64,000 nt of DNA from Triops longicaudatus (lineage: Eukaryota > Arthropoda > Branchiopoda > Notostraca > Triopsidae), in assembly GCA_022885665.1 (NCBI GenBank), contig JAGQDJ010000361.1, forward strand, positions 62,001 to 126,000. Direction: 5' to 3'. This document shows positions 9,001 through 22,700 of this stretch, piece after piece. The stretch's first letter is position 1, and every line of letters starts with the position of its first letter. The notes below the pieces were generated by a model. The model did not search any database and was not told the DNA's origin. It saw nothing but the letters and a program-made list of their open reading frames with translations. Made by a program: the position numbers and the translations under genes.

Positions 9001-12000
9001 GTTTCACTGAGTTTTCAATGCGCTAAAATGCAAGAAAAAAAAAAACAGCCATGTTGCTGTAAATCAGTTTAATTGTATCAGTTTCCTACTAATTTGGCAT
9101 TGAGAAAAAAGGCTCAACTTATGTCCGAAATTTCAAACATTGCAGAGCTAACCAGGGAACGTGTAAGGACCTGTGACTAGCTTAGTCTCGCAAAACTTCG
9201 AAGGAACGCATCTTTATCGCAATTCTAAGTTCCTCTGTGAGATCCCACTTAAGTTTTTTACATGAATTATACTCGTTCTCAGAATGTCGTAGTGACATTC
9301 GTAATTAGCTCACGTAATCATTGGAAATTATAATCGAGACAAAACAGCCTTGTATAAAATTAACCTAGCCAGAAAAATTAAATTTTACGGGTTTTTCAGA
9401 CTATATCATGTCATGCTTCGACGTAGCCTTTCTTTCCGATTTTTATCAATAAATCAAAGGGCGGCCCGGATATGCATTAGGCTAATAGCATTAAACCCAG
9501 GGGATAGTCAGCATAATAATGGACATAATGACACAAATCCGAGGGAGCTGCAACGGAAGTACAAACAAGGAAAACTTTTGTCTCTTTACCACGTCCAACG
9601 AAGCTTTGCCAAACTGGTCCTCTTCCAGCCCGCGAGATCAACCGGGCGTCTTCGACTGATAGAACGCGGACAGAGGGGAAAAAAGTGATCCAGTAACAAA
9701 CATTGAAAAACTCACATCCATTGTAACGGTAACGGTGAGTGATTCCACTCTTAATGACAATGAGGAAGATAGAGAGAAAAAACATCCCCGAATTACGCTC
9801 AGATGTTTTTTCTTGGATTGACCCTAACTTGCTCCTCCAATACTAAAAGTGCATAAGCCAAAAGCTTCTTTCTCTTTCCATTTCGCAGCACATCCCCCTG
9901 TGTGTTCATCGTAAGAACGTATTAACGAAGACAAGCCTGAAAGTTTGTGCCATCGCCAGCTTTTCTGATTGAATTACTTCCCGTACAATTTCCCCCTTAA
10001 TCTAAGTTACCCTTTTCACTTCATATTGTGGGTAACCCTTATAACTTTTTTCTTGAGTTTGAGCGGAACCAAACGGCCAGAAAAAAAAGGGTTGCTGGAT
10101 TAGTTATCAGTATAATAGCTTAGCTTACTGTCATGCTGCTCGACTGAAGTTTTTTATAGAGTTACGCTTTTTTGATCTCTGAAAACTTCCATTATGGTTA
10201 TTTACGTTTTCAAACACTTAGATGATGAAAGTGTAATGAGTCAAGAGACGCAAGTATGGGTAAATAGTAAAATTTGACCTTTTGAGTAAAAAAGGGCGTA
10301 ACAAAATAAAAAATCTACATCCAAAATGACTGCAAGCGCTAAGGTATTTAATAGCATAAAAGCATTAACGCAGTGCTTTCGCTGTATTCATAAAGTCGGG
10401 AGTTGACAAGGCTGTTCATATCAAAGAAAGGGCTAGGGTTACGGAAAGTTCTTTCTTTCACGGATCTGTACGCTCTCCTCGTAGGAATATCACGCTCAGA
10501 TCAATAAGGCTTTTCTGCAAGCTCGGATCATCTCTTGTCTTCATATCATGTGCCATGTATGAGCGACAGTCTGCTGCAAGTTTCAGGGCGCCCTGAGCTA
10601 ATCTTTGGGGAAGTCGGACAACGTCTGAGGTGATGCATTACTGTAGCTTCTACCGAATCTCTGCTTAGTGATATTGTCACGACAGATATCATAAATGTTG
10701 CCAGTTCCTTTGGCTCTCCGCTTTTGCAAACGACATATAAAAAAAATTAGCAAAAAAAAAGAAGGTAAGAATCTATAAAATTGTACATTTTTAAACCACC
10801 AAAATACAGAAACTGTTGAAGTATAAAGTATTATCATGTACTTTAAATTATACACGCGTAAAGCGAGTTGTTAACCGTGGTCGATATCTGCTTTAATTAC
10901 GGAGACGCGGTAAAAATTTTAAGAAAAGAAAGATCCTTAATTAAAAAATGTACATTTAGAAGGAATTATGAAAATTTCGCACGTATTAACTTGTCATGTT
11001 AACTTACTAACGTTCTCATAATAGAACAAGTTATCTTAACCTTTCATACTTTCTTACGCTTAAAAGTGTTCAAATTTCCTCATTTTATGCCTTAGTTTAT
11101 TGGGATGAAATTTTTCTTGACAATATGTCTCATAATTACTGTACCAGGAATCTGCTTAATTAAGTAATTTTTATTTTAGAACAATTTGCAGTTCATCAAA
11201 AATCGCTAATGAGCAAAAAATATAAAACTTCAACTTGCCCGAACTTTCTCAAGGTTGCTAAAAAAATAACGACTGGACCTCCTGCGTTCCAATTAACCGA
11301 ATTACAGGCAGTTTTTCGCCCAAGCTTGTCTCCATTTTAAAAGGCCAAACTGCTTTTAGTTTTATACATAGTTGCATATTTTAGCCGAGACATAAATATA
11401 TGTTCAGGGAAGCTGTTCGAGCCGAGACATAATTTGACGATGAACACGAGTCGTAAGTTTCTGAAATTAAATGTTAGATGGCACTGTCAAAGTTATTCGC
11501 TGCAAAACTTAAGCTGTTGGCGTTCAAAGGCCCCACGTTACAACAGTTGGTATTAGGGAGCGCAAAAGTCATTAACTGGGCGTTAGACGGCCGTGTTACC
11601 CCCTTGTTGACAGTTGGGTACAAACGTGGAAGCAAAAGGGTCGAAAACGAGGGCTTGCAAAAGCCTAAATTTATCTGCGCCAGGTTTCGAATCGCTCATG
11701 TCATCGTTTTGTCGGCAGTGCACTGTAAATTGTTTGTATCCTCGTGAAGGACTTGGTACAGAAACTTGATTCACCATACGATAACCTTAGGGGAATAGGT
11801 CGTTTCACCGACAAATGAGAACACTGAAAGGGTCTTGGCTGATTGCCGTAACAACTATTAGAGCGTCTTAAAACGATGTCCAGTCTCACCCTCCTTTCTT
11901 TATTACCTTAAAAAAATATTGAACACACGTTTTTGCTCGATAATATCTCATATTAAATCAAAACCTGCGTTATGTAAAATGACGGCACGAGTAGAAATTT

Positions 12001-13252
12001 TGCATGCTCAGTAATGGCGTTTTCACGAGTAATAAAAGAACACAAAAGAACTTCGTGTAGTGTTGAGTTGGAAGAGCACAGGGGGTTAAGAGTTTGCTGT
12101 GCTATGCAAGACTAAAGAGAGCATCTGTTCACGGTGAGTTTTTCTTTTGCTTTTTAGACTGTTTTTTGATGTTAGTCTATTCGAGTATACGGGACCATCG
12201 GGAAAAGGAGCGATACGTAAGTAAAAGGCATAAAATGAAAGTTTGAGTTGTCTCAGGGAGGTATACGAGTCAGTAAGTTAGTTTTCTTTAATTCAAAGTA
12301 GCCGTATACAAGTTAGTAAAGGTGTCAGAACTTTTGTCGCTGTTTTGGTAGATCTTACGGGTACTAAAACCCCATGGAAAATCAGAAAAAAAGGTAAAGG
12401 AAACCATATTTGCGTGGGACGCTCAAAAGTTGTGAGCGCATGTGGCGCCAAGTAGTTGTTTTGATTTAGTGGAAGACTCATGGCCTTCAAAACGTTCAAA
12501 GAAAAAATGTGGAGTTGGGGCATTTTTTGGTCCCAGACTGGGCGAAACCTCTTTCCAGTGTTTTATATACATGGCTATAACCGACGTGTGTGTAAGCGTA
12601 AGTAAGTGAAAGTGCTTATGGAACTATTTTTCTCTTTTTTTTTTGTAATATTGCTTTTCAAGCTGGTGTCGTTTGGCGCCAAAATGGCATGCTGTGCTTT
12701 TAGGACAAAAGAGAAAAATGTTGTTACCTAATATTTTCCGCGGGAAAGAGACAAGAGAAAATTGACTGAAGGAAAACCTTTTCTCTTCAGAGTCAATAAG
12801 GCCTTGTTTTGAGAGGGTTGGGGGGGCATGTCTGCGTGTGAGTTAAAGTTTTCCTGTCGCAGAGATTATATATGGTGGCATGGGGGATGAGTCGAACCGA
12901 TGATTTTGAAAGAGGAACGATAATGTAATCCGTTAGACTGCACCCTTGTCAGAAGAACCGAACGCACGCTATGAATCTTGGCTCGCTTGTCTTCAACTTT
13001 GGCCGTTATTTACTATATCCTCGAGAACTAACTTTCTTAATTACTATTTATAGTCTGATTAACGTACTTCTTTCACCTACTGGAACACGGCAGCACCTTG
13101 TGTATTTGTAAAAGTGACAAGAGCTAAGATCCGTTATATTGAGCTGGAAATCCTACAAAATCTTACATTTGCAATCTAATAATGCATATATTGCAAATAA
13201 TGCATATTATGTCCGATGATTTCTTCTCAACTCGTGTACATTTGTCGTGCAG
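9001..13252. other. Gene-poor region, nothing firm
   Basis: No coding region with a recognisable product is seen. Small open frames (for example 9350-9688 and 11478-11747) have no family signature. A strong donor CACG|GTGAGT at 12132/12133 follows a segment (about 12040-12132) that could be an untranslated exon. E2F-type palindromic sites (GGCGCCAA) lie at about 12447 and 12672. Confidence 0.4.
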
Positions 13253-13358
13253 GTTACAAGTTCCGAAGCGCGATTTTTGTCCCTGTCAAGGCTCTTCATG
13301 GTTACCAATTCCCCGAGAGCTTAAAACTACCGTCAAGTGAGGTTATTCTGAACATGAG
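13253..13358 (+). other. Isolated exon-like block with open frame
   Basis: The 106-nt block sits between an acceptor (TTGTCGTGCAG) and a strong donor (ATGAG|GTAAGT). One frame is open throughout, beginning YKFRSAIFVPVKALHGYQ and ending EVILNM, with ordinary residue composition. No family is recognised. It starts after one base and ends after two bases of a codon. It may be an exon of an unidentified gene, an untranslated exon of the downstream Dpr gene, or chance. Confidence 0.3.
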
Positions 13359-16300
13359 GTAAGTTTGCACATTTTATCATACACCGTAAGTCAGGTACTG
13401 CTCTTCAACTAACACAACAAGCTAGAAGTGCCGTAAGCACAATATCAAACATATACAAGCACATTTATCGACACATCTCGATTTTTTTAAAATATTTTTT
13501 AACACGCGGAAACTTTATAAGCACTCAAATCTTGAAGCAGATATTCTCTAAAATGACGTGTTGGAACTTGTGTCGCTGATCGGCTATTTTGCGTCGCGTA
13601 AGGTTGAAAGCAGTGATCCGAATAAAAGACAGGACCAGCTTTGATAGATAGCTCAGCCTACCCGCCAAATGTGTGTCAGTAGCAGCGGGCCAAATTGGGG
13701 AGCAAGCGTAAGGCCGAAAATGACAAAAGGGCGTGCTGTATAGTGTGATAACTAGGCTTATGCGTCAGTGCATGGGTTCAAGTGTCGCGGGTTCGGGGAG
13801 CACGTTTGGAAGGGGGGGCAACTTTAAAGTAGATTACTGGAAACCCGGGTCAAAAGCAGCCTTTAATCACAAAGGGAGGGTATCGAATAAAGAAGAACTC
13901 CGCCGTTTAGTAATGGTGCAATAAGGCGTGGAAAATGAACGGCAATAACGAGCTTTATCGTTCTGGTTCAGATATAGCCGGGTGATGAAGGACTGAAAAT
14001 GGTCGCGAGTTCGGCAATAAGTGCGTCGCCAGTGTAATAGTAAGTAAACCTAGGAAGTACGATTCCTGCGATTTTCTAGCGACAACGTAAAGAAGATTTA
14101 GTTTTGGCGGCAAACACTGAATTTCATAAAATCGTGGAAGTAATTTGATTTAGTTAGATACCCTTTCGTAAGGAACTTGGAATTATAGCTGTGAGAGGTT
14201 GGGGTGTAAGAGAGCACTAATGGCGGAAAATTAGTAGGCTTACCCCACGAATGAGGCTGCAGTGCTGGTATTTCTGAGCAACACTTTTGTATTCGTCACA
14301 CAAGGCGGGGACGAGAAGGCCAAGCTTATGGCTGTATTTTGTTTCCGAATTATCATGCAAAGTGGTAGCCACCCGAAGCAGTATTATATGTATGAGCGTG
14401 TAATATCCCTTGTGATGAACATGTAATATTCCTTCACGACATCATACTTTTGACCGTATCATAAGTGGCGTCTCTATCTCTTACCAAGTTGAGCTTACAG
14501 CTAGTCTAACCCCTTCAGAAAAATAAGCCTTATTTTTTTGTTAGTAATGCATCTACTTTTGATAAAGCGAAAGCTCATTAGTCTCTCTAGTTACGTAAAT
14601 TCGCCTACTATTAAGCTGCCTGTAATATGCTTCCAGGCAATGGCTCTGTTTACGGATAACTCGTGTCAACATACTAGAAAAACTGCAAAAAATGTGTTTA
14701 TTTCCCTCAAGTATCTGTCATTGATCAGTTATGGAACTTTATTCGAATCTTCATGCTTCACGACCTGTCAATGCGACCACTTTAGTCAGGTGCACTAGAC
14801 GATGCAATAATCACCGTGTAATAAGGAGCGAACGAGCAAATGTTACTTTTAATCTCACGGACACCAACTAAAGTCCGTACAAATGGCTTCTTCTTGACCA
14901 GTTCCTCACTCCTGTAAAACACCCTCTCCTATTGCGTTACGATTCTATGAATGTCATGACTGTTTGGTCGATAGTTATGACTCCGTTTAGTACGCCCTAA
15001 ATTCGTGACCCATTATCTCCCGTACTCAGGCCCGACCTGTTGACCTTTCACCAAGGCCGTATTTAGTGCGGGGTTTAACCCCGCCCCAGAAATGTTGACT
15101 TCATAATGGAGAAGATAGGGAAAATGTAAAAAAACTGCATATGGCAAAACCCCTCCTGGTTACTGCCTTGCCTTTCACCCAGCAATTTTGCAAAATGTGG
15201 TCGTAATATATCGCTTCTAAGCTCCTCCTTTTCGAAGAAGTAAAAATATGCAATTTAAATATGTAAAAACTTGTCAAATCCATCAATGAACATTAAAAGC
15301 AGGGTGAAAATAAAGCATGACAAGAAACATGATTTTGACGCGTTCCAAATATCGTTAACTCTTAAATATGAGAAGCTATGAACCCTAGAACTAATTGCTT
15401 AATTAGTAGGTATTAACCTCGTAACAACGCTCAACAGCCGTTTGCGTGCTCTTGTTTCGGAATTTGTCCCTAATGGCCTATACATTGGACGCAAATGGTT
15501 CCGAAGTCCCGGGGGTGATGGAGTGGCTCGTAATTTATCTGCGAGTGCCTGGCGAACGCCGTAAATACCTTCAAATCTTGCAAGGGTATAACTTAAAACT
15601 TCCGCCGTTTCCCAGGCAGAGGTTTTTGGGTCCGTCCCCTCCCATTAACCCTAAAACTTCAGCAATCTTTCTTTACTCGCTGTAAACATCCGTAATAGGA
15701 GTTCTTCTGGTAACAACTTCCCATTGCGTTCTTCCGTTCTGGCTATTGCTGTATGGCACTGGACCATAATCGTATGAAATAATGGGGAAAGAAGATTTTT
15801 CCTAGGTGACAATATTTAACCGTATACGGCATAGCAACATGAAGGAGAACGTCAAAAGATCTTGGGGAAGTAGTTCCTTTTTTTCTGCCCATGTAAGTGA
15901 GAAGAGAGGGCGCTGTTGTTATCTCGAAGGGAAGAAATGGGGTTCCTAAGAGACGAAACAAAAGGATTCGCTAGAAATGAGGACCTGGAGCGCTCTAAAT
16001 AGCTAGGAGACGACTCAAGATTCCCGTAGAGTTGGCGATGGAGGGGCAGTTGGTGTCAGGAGGGAGCAAGACTCGGCAACGGAGAAGCTGGTGACACGTG
16101 AACGCGATAAGCGGACGTAACAGAGGGACTAGTATGGAAAGAGCCGCCCTAGGGACGCCAGCAATGGTTCTTAAGAATTTAAAACCCCGCCAGCAATCCG
16201 GGCAAAGGTTTTGGCCAGAGAGCACGAAACTAGGATTTTTCTATATTTCGAAGAAAATGAAAACGAAGGATTTTTCATTAAGCGAGCAAGGCACGGCAAT

Positions 16301-16577
16301 ACTTGGTTATTACTGCTTGGTGATACAAGTTCTTTAGAAACCAGCCTCGTACCCAAAACTGCGACGACGAGCCGCTTTCAATTCGGCCTGTCGCTTCTTG
16401 AGTCGAACTTGAAGAAAATTCAAACACGTGGATGTGGAATTGACACATAACTAGAGATTTGTAATTCGACAGGTATTCTGATTAGAACCAGAATTTTTAG
16501 TTTTAGGCATGTAACAAGACTTTTCTTTTGATTTCGCAACATTATAGTTCAATACACATTATTAGTAGAGTGGCGTT
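13359..16577. other. Gene-poor region, nothing firm
   Basis: Only short frames without recognisable products. No clear repeats or RNA genes seen. Confidence 0.4.
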
Positions 16578-16740
16578 CATTGTTACCCAAGAGTCAAATT
16601 TCGTAGCCGCCCCACAATGAATCCTAAGATTCATTGTTGGTAAGAATGAAATCCCCTGCACCCAGCCTGTAGTAGTGAGTTCCTTTCTGACCTTCTTTTG
16701 AGACAGTTCCGTTTCTTCAACGTGAAATTTGATTGTTGTA
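16578..16740 (-). mobile_element. Fragment of a dispersed LTR (copy A)
   Basis: On the minus strand this segment matches the central part of the two solo LTRs at 51.2 and 61.0 kb. The shared stretch runs from ACAACAATCAAA through GGCTGGGTGCAGGGGATTTC to GGGTAACAATGAA. Both ends of the LTR are missing and the match stops abruptly on each side, so it is a decayed or truncated copy. Confidence 0.75.
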
Positions 16741-19700
16741 AACGTAAAGCGAGAGTTAGCACGAGAAGGAGAGTGTTTTTGTGTGATTTTGTATTGGAGT
16801 TCGTTTTGGTGTCGATGTAAATTGGAAGTTACGAATAAACGGAATTTGAAAAGGGGTAGAACGTAACAGTAGTTAGTGTTATCAACGAAGGTAGTGCATT
16901 CAATCGTTTATCTTGATTCTTTAAGAGCTGCTAATTACGTGAAATCATGTATTTTGTTTTCTGCGATTTTCATTCGCATTTTTTCGTATAATAACTGTAG
17001 TACTTTTTAGAAAGAAAATTATCACGCGTATTCAGTTATAAACTAAATGATATAAACTAAAATCTTGTTATAAACTAAAAGGAATTTTCAGTAAAAAATA
17101 TTTAAGAAAGCTTCTCGTGGAGTTTCTTGTTCGCATTCACAGTTGAACGGTGTGATAACTTTGAACGCGTAATTTAAAAATATAATATTCACACATGCCA
17201 CCACGCAAGTCCAAACTCCTGTAGCTTGTTCAATTCTGCACAAAATTCAAACTGCATATCGAACCTATCGAAAGGTACAGTTTAAAGCAAATTCAAGAAC
17301 ATTTTACTACGCATCTATCCTTCGATCTTTGCCTTAAATTGTGAAATTAGTGCCAGCAGCAAATTACCTTCATGCAAACTCGGAGTGCAGCTCTTTCTGG
17401 GAAGATTTTTTCCTGTGTAAGCCTCTCTATGTAAAAAACAGTTTTTCTGAGCTTTTCAGTGAAAAATCAGCCATTGGTGATGCTTGCAAAAGCGGTTTCA
17501 ATGGGAAGCCTTCTTAAAGAATTCCAAGCTTTATTTAAAGTTGCATGCACTCGTAAGACAGAACATGGATTTTGTTTCGGTCTCGAAATGGACTGTGTAA
17601 CCTCTGTCGAGACGGATCTGGGAATTATTTTCGCGATAAAACCCAAACATTGCATTTCTTATGAACTCAGTCTTTGAAGTTCAAAAAAAGTAATTGTTCC
17701 AGATCTCGTGCGAGATGTCTTGAACGTTCATTTATTTTTGTAGAACTATCTTAACCTTTTTTTTTAGAACAAACTTGGTAAACTGTATGCGGTCGTTTTC
17801 AAGAAACTTGTCGGTGAAAACGAAACCTGAACAAGAGCTTTCATTAAGTATTAAAAATTCCTCTCCTTACGTCTAAACATACGTTCTAAAGAAGTCGGCT
17901 CATGGCAGCGAAACTTGCACACAAAAAGCAACGTGGCCATTTTTTCGCAAAGTAATTGCTCAGCCAAATGACAGTCTTGGTTGCAAGAGAGACCTTTTCG
18001 TTTTCATTTCTATTTGTTTCGACATTTTACACGCTTTATTGTCGAAAAAGAGGTTCTTTACCGCTGCTCTTTCTGCCGTCCGTTGTTTCTATGAAATAGC
18101 ATTTTGTTAGCTCCTGGAAGCCAAAACTTGCCTCATTATTAAACATAAGCGTAGTTCTGTGGAAAGTTGTCACAAAAGTAGTTTCACAATTGAGTAACAG
18201 ATACGCTTTAATTATTTTCTAAGTTTTCCTCGCTACACTCAGTTTTGAAACAAGTAATTAATTACAATACCTGTAATAAGTTCAGCTCATTATGCATGAA
18301 AAATATCGATATAATTGCAACAGAAACCAGCAAGAAAATGCTTTTGCTGACTGTAGAATCGAGAAAAGAAGTTCCTATACTATAACGGACTCATTGCTGC
18401 ACAATTTCTCCACATTACTTAACAGAAAACAGGCTCATTTTATGTTAGAAAAGGATCAAAACTTCTTTCGATGTTTTTAGTGTGAATGCGAACTTCGGTC
18501 TAAGCCCTTGTAAAATCAAAAAAAGTACAGCATTGTTAAAAAAAGTAGTATTATGTACCTTTTTATCTTTCTTCCTTTGCTTTTCTTGCAATCTAGAAAT
18601 CCAAAAAGTTAACTTTTTAAAGTCTCGATTCATGTCGACGTATTTCTACGTTACAGATATAACGACTCCGGCGCCCTGTTAAAAAATGAATCTGATTCTT
18701 CTCAATAAGCAGAACTGGACCGTTCAAAACAACATTGTTATATTGGTGCATTGACCTATGCGATTGTATTTCGTCGTCATCGTAGCAATGGAACGCATAA
18801 CACGTCCGCAAGAAAAAAAATACCGGGTCCGATGCAATTAGATTGCACTTTTTTTGTTTAGCAGAAAAACTGAGTACAACTTTCTTATTCTTTTGCGCAG
18901 TTCTGCGAGGTGAGACGTGGGCGCCGCGGTTCTAAAAAAAAACCTGCAACAATAAAAAAGCACTTTTATAGACGGTTGAACGTGAGATTAGTAGCAGTAT
19001 CTTTCAACTCGAGATTTGTAGCCCTTTCTCTTCCCGGAACTGGTGCTGGGAAAGAGTGCACATATAATCTAGACTTGTAGATCGCTCATTAATTCGAGTC
19101 TTAGCAAGCAAGCTCTTTCGCGAAAAAAGCCAGTAATTTGTAGCCCAGCAGTTTAGGTGGCATTTGTAGGTGCAAATGATCCCTTCTTTGGCCTGAATTA
19201 AGGACCTTTCTTCCAAACTAGTGGGAAATAAATTAACCCAGAAACATTCAACGTTGAGAGTCCTTTTTCTTTGTCTTGACTCGCGAAATAAAACAAGAGC
19301 ACTTTGGGAAAGACCGCGACTGTGCTAAAGCAGCTGGAACAACAAGGATTGTAAGGACGAGTCATAAATGGGTAACCTAATCGCGATTCCGTGGGTTGCT
19401 TCGGATCCCAAAGCTTTCTAGCATTTGTTTCACTTTGCGAGCTTTTTATAAGAGTTACGTGTATCTGTACTGGCCACAGAAGGATCGAACGAAGAGCAGT
19501 GTGGCGTAAGATCCCTCCAGACGCAAGCTAAAGGCAGAAAATAATAATGCCAAATTTACCATCCCTGGGTTATTCGTAGTACGAAGCCTGCAACACGGAC
19601 CCGATTCTTAAAAGTTTGAACACGTGCTGGTGGCTTTTTGCGTCCCCATCAGGAGACCGTTTGTTATCCGTCCTACTCGGTTATTGTAACCACTTTTCTC

Positions 19701-22700
19701 CGAGGGAGATTCTACCTCCCAAGACATCCCTCATGCTCGCTTCCGCCCAAGCAAAGTCCAATATAGCCCTTGCTTGCAACGGAAGATGCATGGCTAATGT
19801 CACCTGATCTTATGTGAAGACCTTTGTAGAGTCCGGTGCATGCTAGTACGCCTTCTTCCTTTTGTATATGCGAGCTTAATGTATACCGAGCTCGTTGAAC
19901 TCCAGTAACTCCCCGAGAGTTGTTACGAAGGTTTTAAGGTGTCACGAAGATTCAGTTGGAAGAAACACCGCGATGGACACGAACAGTATTTATAGCGGGG
20001 GTAGCTGAAGACAAGAAAATGTGTCTTTTTATTTCGGAGGCTGGGAAAGCCGAAGGACTGTGCCAAGAAAGATGGCGAGAATGGAATAGACGTCCCAATG
20101 AACTGACCGATTCATCTTTCCGGGGATGGCAACAGTCTCGGACAGAAGTGAAAGAAAGCGGGCTGATAAACGGGTATTCGGTTGCACAGTTTGAATGCAC
20201 CAAACATTGCTTACTCAGCTGATTTTCTTTTTAGCCGAATAAGGTATTAGATTTTTAGGACAAGTCTTATTGCAGAATTACTGTCGTGGATCTTGTTGTT
20301 GTCCGACCCTCGTTTCCCTGCCAGAGAATGCAGGTTGACCTAGTGTGCAGCAACCCTGGGACTATCCATAACACGTTACTTGTCACAGGTTAGATTAGAT
20401 ATTACGCAGTGCATGTGTTAAGATAAAAACGAGGGATTTTAGCAACGAAAGGTCGTAATGAAGTGAAGGGAAAGCATGTAACAAATTTAGACCAATAACG
20501 GTGTTTCACTATAGAATGATAGTACTACATAAAACTGCATTAATCTACTATTTATTTTATTTACTTATTATTGTTTTATTGCATTTTTTATTTATTTTAA
20601 GTAAAAACAATTAAAATCGGAAGTTATGCTTAGTGCATAAAAAATGATCAGAAGCTGCGTGAAATTCCTTGATGTATATTGTTAAGATTCCTGTACTTTA
20701 TTATTGTTTAATATCTCTTTTTTTCTTACCCTTCACTTTGAAAGTTATACGTTTTATGGGCTTATTTTAGTTAATTTCTCCTTGAATGTTTATTGGTTTT
20801 CCATCCGGTGTGGTATCTGTCGCGGACGGCAAACGCGATGGACAAATTATCCGCTATGTTTAAACTTCCCGCGGTCCACTGTTACGTTAAAGCCATTGGA
20901 GACATCGGTCGGCCCCGTAGCGCCTGATTTTTTCGAGGCTAGCGGGAGTTGATTGTTGTGGTAGAACAGCCGCAGTAAATGAATGTTAAAATATTTGGCT
21001 CCTGCATTACGGTGTTTATGGCGAGTAGAACTAACCGCAAGGCCCAGAATTTTCTAAAGATGACACTTGGCTGTACTTAAGAAATTGTTCTAAGTAAAAC
21101 CTATAACAAAGCTTCTTCTAAAAAAAGGGGTAAAAATCGTAGATAAAAATTACGTAAAAAAGTAACTGTGTTATCTGGTTCCCAGCTGTAGGAAGTCGTT
21201 GCGGTATGATGATAGATAGCTGTGTGAAATATTCATAGTTGCGAAGGCCGCTTAAATCTTGAACTTCCGAGTCATTGTTGGGATTATTTATTGCGTTCAG
21301 CTAAGGAATATCTTAACTTTGGCGAATCTATTGCACTTTCAGAATATAAATGCCGTTTTTTCTTCTGCTGGTATTTCACTTTGCTGAGCTTTTATGTCGA
21401 CAACCATAATAAATAAACTTTCGCGAGACCAAAAAGTGGCATGATTATGAAGCCAAGCTTGTGTTAACTGTAAATATAAAGATAGTTATGTTTATTTAGC
21501 TATGAAAAAAGGGCCATGAATGCGTTTCGTAATGTTTCATTATGATCTTTTTATGACGTTGGTTATCAAAAGTGCTTATAAGAGTTTTACTAATTATGCA
21601 TTTTATCTCAACTTTTGTAATTGAGAGCTTTTCTTTTAGAAACTTACACTTAATTAGTTAACAAAGAATTCTTTGCGTACCTTTCAATGTAGTCAACTTT
21701 TTAATTGGGCTTTTTTTTCACGCTGAACTGAACTTGATTCGGTTTTCGAGCGATAGTTAAAAAAGGAATGCCTAACGTTACTTTCTTGTCGAAGAGAACC
21801 AACCGCGCATGTAACGTTTGTCCTTGTTTCAAGGTGTTCTGTTGATAAAGCACGAGTTAGCGAAAATTTGGCCCAAAAAAGGCTAACTCGTTGCCTTCTG
21901 AAAGTCTTCGTCGAAGATTGGCAAGCTTAGAACGGAAGTTTCTTTCTGTAAAAATCAGAATTGGGAGTCGGAAGTTACGGTGGTTGACTTGAAAACGGAA
22001 GATCTGCTTTTCTACTTCTTTTTCCCTTCTTAAATAGATTTTTTTCATGTACACTTCTCTTGATAGATGGAAATGCTTTTAGTGCTGTATTCCGCTTATG
22101 GGTGAACAGCAATTTCTTCCTAAAAACGACTCGTTTCGGAGTAATATTTTGGAAGATCTTTGACCAGTAAAAATGTCGATACTTAGAGCGTGCTTTTCAT
22201 TCTTTGGCCTTTCAGGCCAGTCTTCAAACGTAAGAACAGATGCTCTTCACAAAAATATGTTCAAGTTTTGCCAAAAATGAGACTTTTCCCGTCACTTCTT
22301 CCTCGTAAACGCTTCATGAAAAAAGGCGATTTTTTAGGTTCAGTTTTCACCGTCTGTTGTATAACTAAACAAGTACTCGTTTTTACGTCCAGAAATCGAT
22401 GCTGTCTAAGGTTTCTTCTGAAAAAAGATACCAGACGCTTTCTGGCTTCAACTTCCTCGAAAGTAGTAGAAATGTATCAGAATGGAAGATTTCCACAACA
22501 TTTGAGGAAATAATTCCCTGTTAAATAAATCTCTAATATGCTGAATGATAATCCGTCTCTTTGTCTACTGAATAACAAAAGGAGAATTTCCTGGAATTGG
22601 AACATATTTTATTTGCGTTTCAACGTGGTGTACCGGAATGGAACATGTTTCCAAGAAATTGTTATTTCTCGTTAGTAACATAGTTAACAAGTTTTGATTT

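Noticed and set aside
9477..9785. Opposing open frames at 9350-9785
   Set aside because: Both strands open by chance; no family signature or splice context.
12876..12950. tRNA-like sequence on - (a GGTTCGACTC B-box-like word with CAGTCTAACGG upstream)
   Set aside because: The T stem does not pair and no acceptor stem forms, so it is not a tRNA gene; at most a relic.
15745..15775. TATGGCACTGGA resembling the seed region of the miR-263 family
   Set aside because: The rest of the mature sequence does not match and no pre-miRNA hairpin is seen.
17460..17552. Exon-like block with acceptor and donor
   Set aside because: Weak donor, and its phase does not fit between the better blocks at 13253 and 26085; kept only as a remark.
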